Shown piece by piece: positions 8,489 through 10,234 of a stretch of DNA of 10,234 nucleotides. Below the pieces are notes generated by a model that was given only the letters and a program-made list of their open reading frames with translations, ran no database searches and was not told where the DNA came from. How positions within the stretch are numbered: the stretch's first letter is position 1; each line of letters opens with the position of its first letter. The DNA comes from Discostella pseudostelligera (taxonomy: Eukaryota > Bacillariophyta > Thalassiosirophyceae > Thalassiosirales > Thalassiosiraceae), in contig JALLBK010001079.1 of the NCBI GenBank assembly GCA_036940085.1, positions 1 through 10,234 of the forward strand. The letters are read 5' to 3'. The position numbers and the translations under genes were made by a program.

Positions 8489-8549
8489 TGTAAATGAATT
8501 TCGGACTAGCCAGATTTGCCCAACATGTAACACTCGACTATTGAATGTG
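8489..8549 (+). repeat. 61-bp exact direct repeat, right copy
   Basis: The segment is identical to 992-1052. It begins directly after the N and continues in frame into a normal Fanzor C-terminus, whereas the left copy continues into unrelated sequence. The right copy is therefore the one with the authentic downstream context. Confidence 0.97.
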
Positions 8550-8771
8550 CGGAAACATTTGCGGAAGGGGGAGAGACGAACCAAAATGGTACGAGGCTTG
8601 AAGTATTGTAATTCATCTAATTGTCGATCGCATCGTTACAAGAATCGTGATGTTGTCGGATGTACCAACATTTATCGCAAGACGCGAATTGAGTATCCCG
8701 ATGTAATGGATAGATCTTCTCCGGGTTGGGTTGATCCTCCAGGAATTCACGAATTGAGGTCGGAGTTTTGA
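8489..8771 (+). CDS. Fanzor-type nuclease, C-terminal part with zinc ribbon and RuvC-III; 5' end lost at the gap
   Basis: The frame opens at the gap with VNEFRTSQICPTC (candidate alternative catalytic Glu at 8496-8498; first CxxC at 8517-8528) and ends at TGA 8769-8771, about 93 residues. A basic segment RKHLRKGERRTKM follows. The second cysteine pair is C-x4-C at 8607-8624, then HRYKNRDVVGCTNI, where NRDxxxxxNI matches the known RuvC-III motif of TnpB and Fanzor proteins (NRDxNAAxNI); the Asp is at 8649-8651. The tail is Pro/Trp-rich and unlike the core. It supplies exactly what the fragment ending at 1082 lacks, and the two share frame and a 61-bp overlap, so they probably come from the same gene, from two alleles or from close paralogues. 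Alone it has no RuvC-I and cannot act as a nuclease. Confidence 0.8.
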
Positions 8772-9215
8772 TGGGGGAGAATGGAGAGGGACTTGATTGA
8801 ACATGAATCGTTTTGGCAGTCTTCGAGATTGATAATTATTCCTATAGTATATCCATTGAATCATTAAGGTTATCTCGACAATTGGTTTGGTTATCATTGC
8901 GATTGGGGGACGACACCGCGAGTTTTTCATATGATGCTTACATAATGGATTACTCTATTGACGTTTGTTTGGATTTGAGGGCGTCTATTTTTTCATCTAA
9001 GCATGAATTTTTCAATAAAATATAATCATCAAAAGAATGAGTAGGTTGCGAGGGCGTAATGAGAAGAATCGCAAATTCAAGAGGAGGTGTGGTGAAGGAG
9101 CAATCACGAACATAATGGTCTCAACCGGATTGAGGATCCAATCCTATCCAGTTCACAATTACCATCCATGTGGAAATGCCAGATGACACCTGATCCAAAT
9201 CTAAAATACATACAG
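8772..9215. other. Gene-free stretch between two convergent genes
   Basis: This is AT-rich sequence downstream of the Fanzor C-terminus and downstream of the minus-strand gene. I find no supported ORF and no clear repeat. In TnpB and Fanzor systems the guide RNA is known to be made from the 3' end of the gene and adjoining non-coding DNA, so the first part could hold such an RNA; nothing in the bases proves it. Confidence 0.4.
9014..9019 (+). terminator. Candidate polyadenylation hexamer AATAAA
   Basis: AATAAA lies about 243 bp downstream of the Fanzor stop, in the AT-rich context TTTTTCAATAAAATATAATC. It would fit the 3' end of the plus-strand transcript. Evidence is the motif and its position only. 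Confidence 0.35.
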
Positions 9216-9944
9216 CTACGATGCATCGTCAAAATCATCGTCCCCGTTGACGTCGTCAGTGCTACCATCATCTTGAGCACGATTGAGATTCCCTGGACGG
9301 TTCTGAAGGGGATTTTTGCGTCGACGCTTCGGTGAAGGTACATACCGATCGATTCTTCCTGCATTAACACGAACGGGCCTACCTGTAGCAAGGCCAACCG
9401 CATTGTTCTCATCGACATGATGATGATTCGCTGGGGCAGCAGCAGGAGGGGGTAGCTGGTCTTCCACATCGTTGTTATTGCCTACTTCCATAGGATCGTT
9501 GTTATCGATGTCTCGACGGAATTCAATCATCCTCGGGGGACGCATGTCGTCCCGTTCATGAATGTTAGCACGGTGGCGGGGTGCATTCCAATATACAGGT
9601 GCGATTGGAACAGTAATGCCATAATGAAAATTGATTTTGTAGTAAATTTGCCAAGCCGGATGGCCGACAGGAAGACAAACATCCCCATTCGAAAATTCCT
9701 CATGGTGACTGCCCGTGTGGCCTCCCTCCGCTGGCATGCGCCATTGATTGCAAGAGCTACAGTAAATGAAGAGAAAGACATCTCGTCCATTGTGGGTAAC
9801 AACCATGTGAGTTCCGTTGGTTGTTTCGGGGTCTGGACGAGACCAAATGGAGTTATTGCTATCGCTGATCATGCTTGGCGGGCGAGCTACCGTAGTTTGG
9901 TGAAAATAGTTTCTACCATGGAGAAAAGGGGGGATTTGCGACAT
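9216..9944 (-). CDS. Unrecognised protein, 242 residues, with possible Cys/His metal site and nuclear localisation signal
   Basis: I do not recognise the family. The first in-frame ATG is at 9944-9942; a TTG 24 bases further upstream is unlikely in a nuclear gene. Residues about 46-120 look folded: MVVTHNGRDVFLFIYCSSC, then C62, C65, H76, C90 and H95 as possible metal ligands, then an aromatic stretch with WQIYYKINFHYGI. From about 140 the protein looks disordered: an Asp/Asn-rich run, PPPAAAPANHHH, a basic PSPKRRRKNP (about 203-212) resembling a monopartite nuclear signal, and an Asp-rich tail DDDFDDAS. There is no signal peptide or membrane segment. It is convergent with the Fanzor fragment, with about 440 bp between them. 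It might be host DNA or cargo of the same mobile element. The continuous frame, mixed composition and clean start and stop support a real gene. Confidence 0.6.
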   Translation of the reverse strand: MSQIPPFLHGRNYFHQTTVARPPSMISDSNNSIWSRPDPETTNGTHMVVTHNGRDVFLFIYCSSCNQWRMPAEGGHTGSHHEEFSNGDVCLPVGHPAWQIYYKINFHYGITVPIAPVYWNAPRHRANIHERDDMRPPRMIEFRRDIDNNDPMEVGNNNDVEDQLPPPAAAPANHHHVDENNAVGLATGRPVRVNAGRIDRYVPSPKRRRKNPLQNRPGNLNRAQDDGSTDDVNGDDDFDDAS

Positions 9945-9950
9945 TATCGA

Positions 9951-10140
9951 CTGTAGTAGAAGAACCAATGATGGGCAAAAGGGTCAGCTTTCTCAACGAA
10001 CACGATAAATGGCGACATGACAAACCAATAACGCTCCAAAAATTCATGGCGACGGCGACAGAGCCTCCTCTCCAGAAAGAAGCAGGCTTTGGGCAATTAA
10101 TAGCGACTACACATTGGTATTAAACAATATAACCACTCAC
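9951..10140 (-). other. Candidate intron in the 5' leader of the minus-strand gene
   Basis: Read on the minus strand, a strong donor GTGAGT starts at 10140 and a pyrimidine-rich acceptor TTCTTCTACTACAG ends at 9951. Length would be 190 bp. Splicing would put a leader exon just upstream of the ATG at 9944. The in-frame part of that exon meets a TAG without any ATG, so it would be untranslated. Only motifs support it. I see no other gene in 9945-10234. Confidence 0.35.
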
Positions 10141-10234
10141 TTTCAAGTACCAAGCAAATAGTGGGATATTCTACTGTTGGCTAAGATTTGGCAGCTATGC
10201 ATTTGGCGTCTAACATCGTTTGATTTCAAACTGC

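Noticed and set aside
992..8549. Reading the 61-bp direct repeats as a target-site duplication of a 7.4-kb transposon
   Set aside because: Target-site duplications are usually far shorter, the enclosed DNA contains a housekeeping kinase and no mobile-element ends, and the right copy abuts an N.
8813..9025. Plus-strand open frame of 70 codons downstream of the Fanzor C-terminus
   Set aside because: It begins with TTG, is AT-rich and hydrophobic by composition only, and resembles no known protein.

Overview
The window looks like nuclear DNA of a eukaryotic microalga. It has short GT-AG introns (74-102 bp, perhaps one of 190 bp), a multidomain lipid kinase, and pieces of a Fanzor-type (eukaryotic TnpB-like) nuclease. 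A diatom or related stramenopile is my best guess, but no marker gene proves it. A single N at 8488 shows that this is scaffolded sequence, which matters for reading the layout.

Layout. (1) 1-1082, plus strand: N-terminal and central part of a Fanzor-type nuclease, cut by the window edge and with one 102-bp intron. It reads through RuvC-I, the RuvC-II region and the first CxxC of the zinc ribbon, then loses its natural ending at 1053. (2) 1083-1525: compact intergenic stretch with a polyadenylation-like hexamer, two tandem E2F-like boxes, a CACGTG box and a 9-codon upstream ORF. (3) 1526-6410, plus strand: a three-exon type III phosphatidylinositol 4-kinase of the beta class, about 1570 residues. 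It has an N-terminal PH domain, a CxxC-x27-CxxC motif, a helical PIK domain, and a kinase domain whose N-lobe carries a very large insertion. (4) About 6590-8487: nearly 1.9 kb of low-complexity DNA in four compositional zones, ending in a perfect 8-bp minisatellite that runs into the N. (5) 8489-8771, plus strand: the C-terminal part of a Fanzor-type nuclease, carrying the second zinc-ribbon cysteine pair and the RuvC-III aspartate missing from (1). Its first 61 bp repeat 992-1052 exactly. (6) 9216-9944, minus strand: an unrecognised protein of 242 residues, convergent with the Fanzor fragment, perhaps with an intron in its 5' leader.

The main result is the split Fanzor. The two pieces share an identical 61-bp segment over the conserved motif before the zinc ribbon and continue in the same reading frame. 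Together they contain all the expected RuvC and zinc-ribbon landmarks. The exact short overlap, the N and the minisatellite favour an assembly branch, either between two haplotypes or between two Fanzor paralogues. A real 7.4-kb rearrangement cannot be excluded. The kinase is ordinary housekeeping signalling by function but unusual in architecture. Nothing links the kinase, nuclease and minus-strand gene into one pathway.
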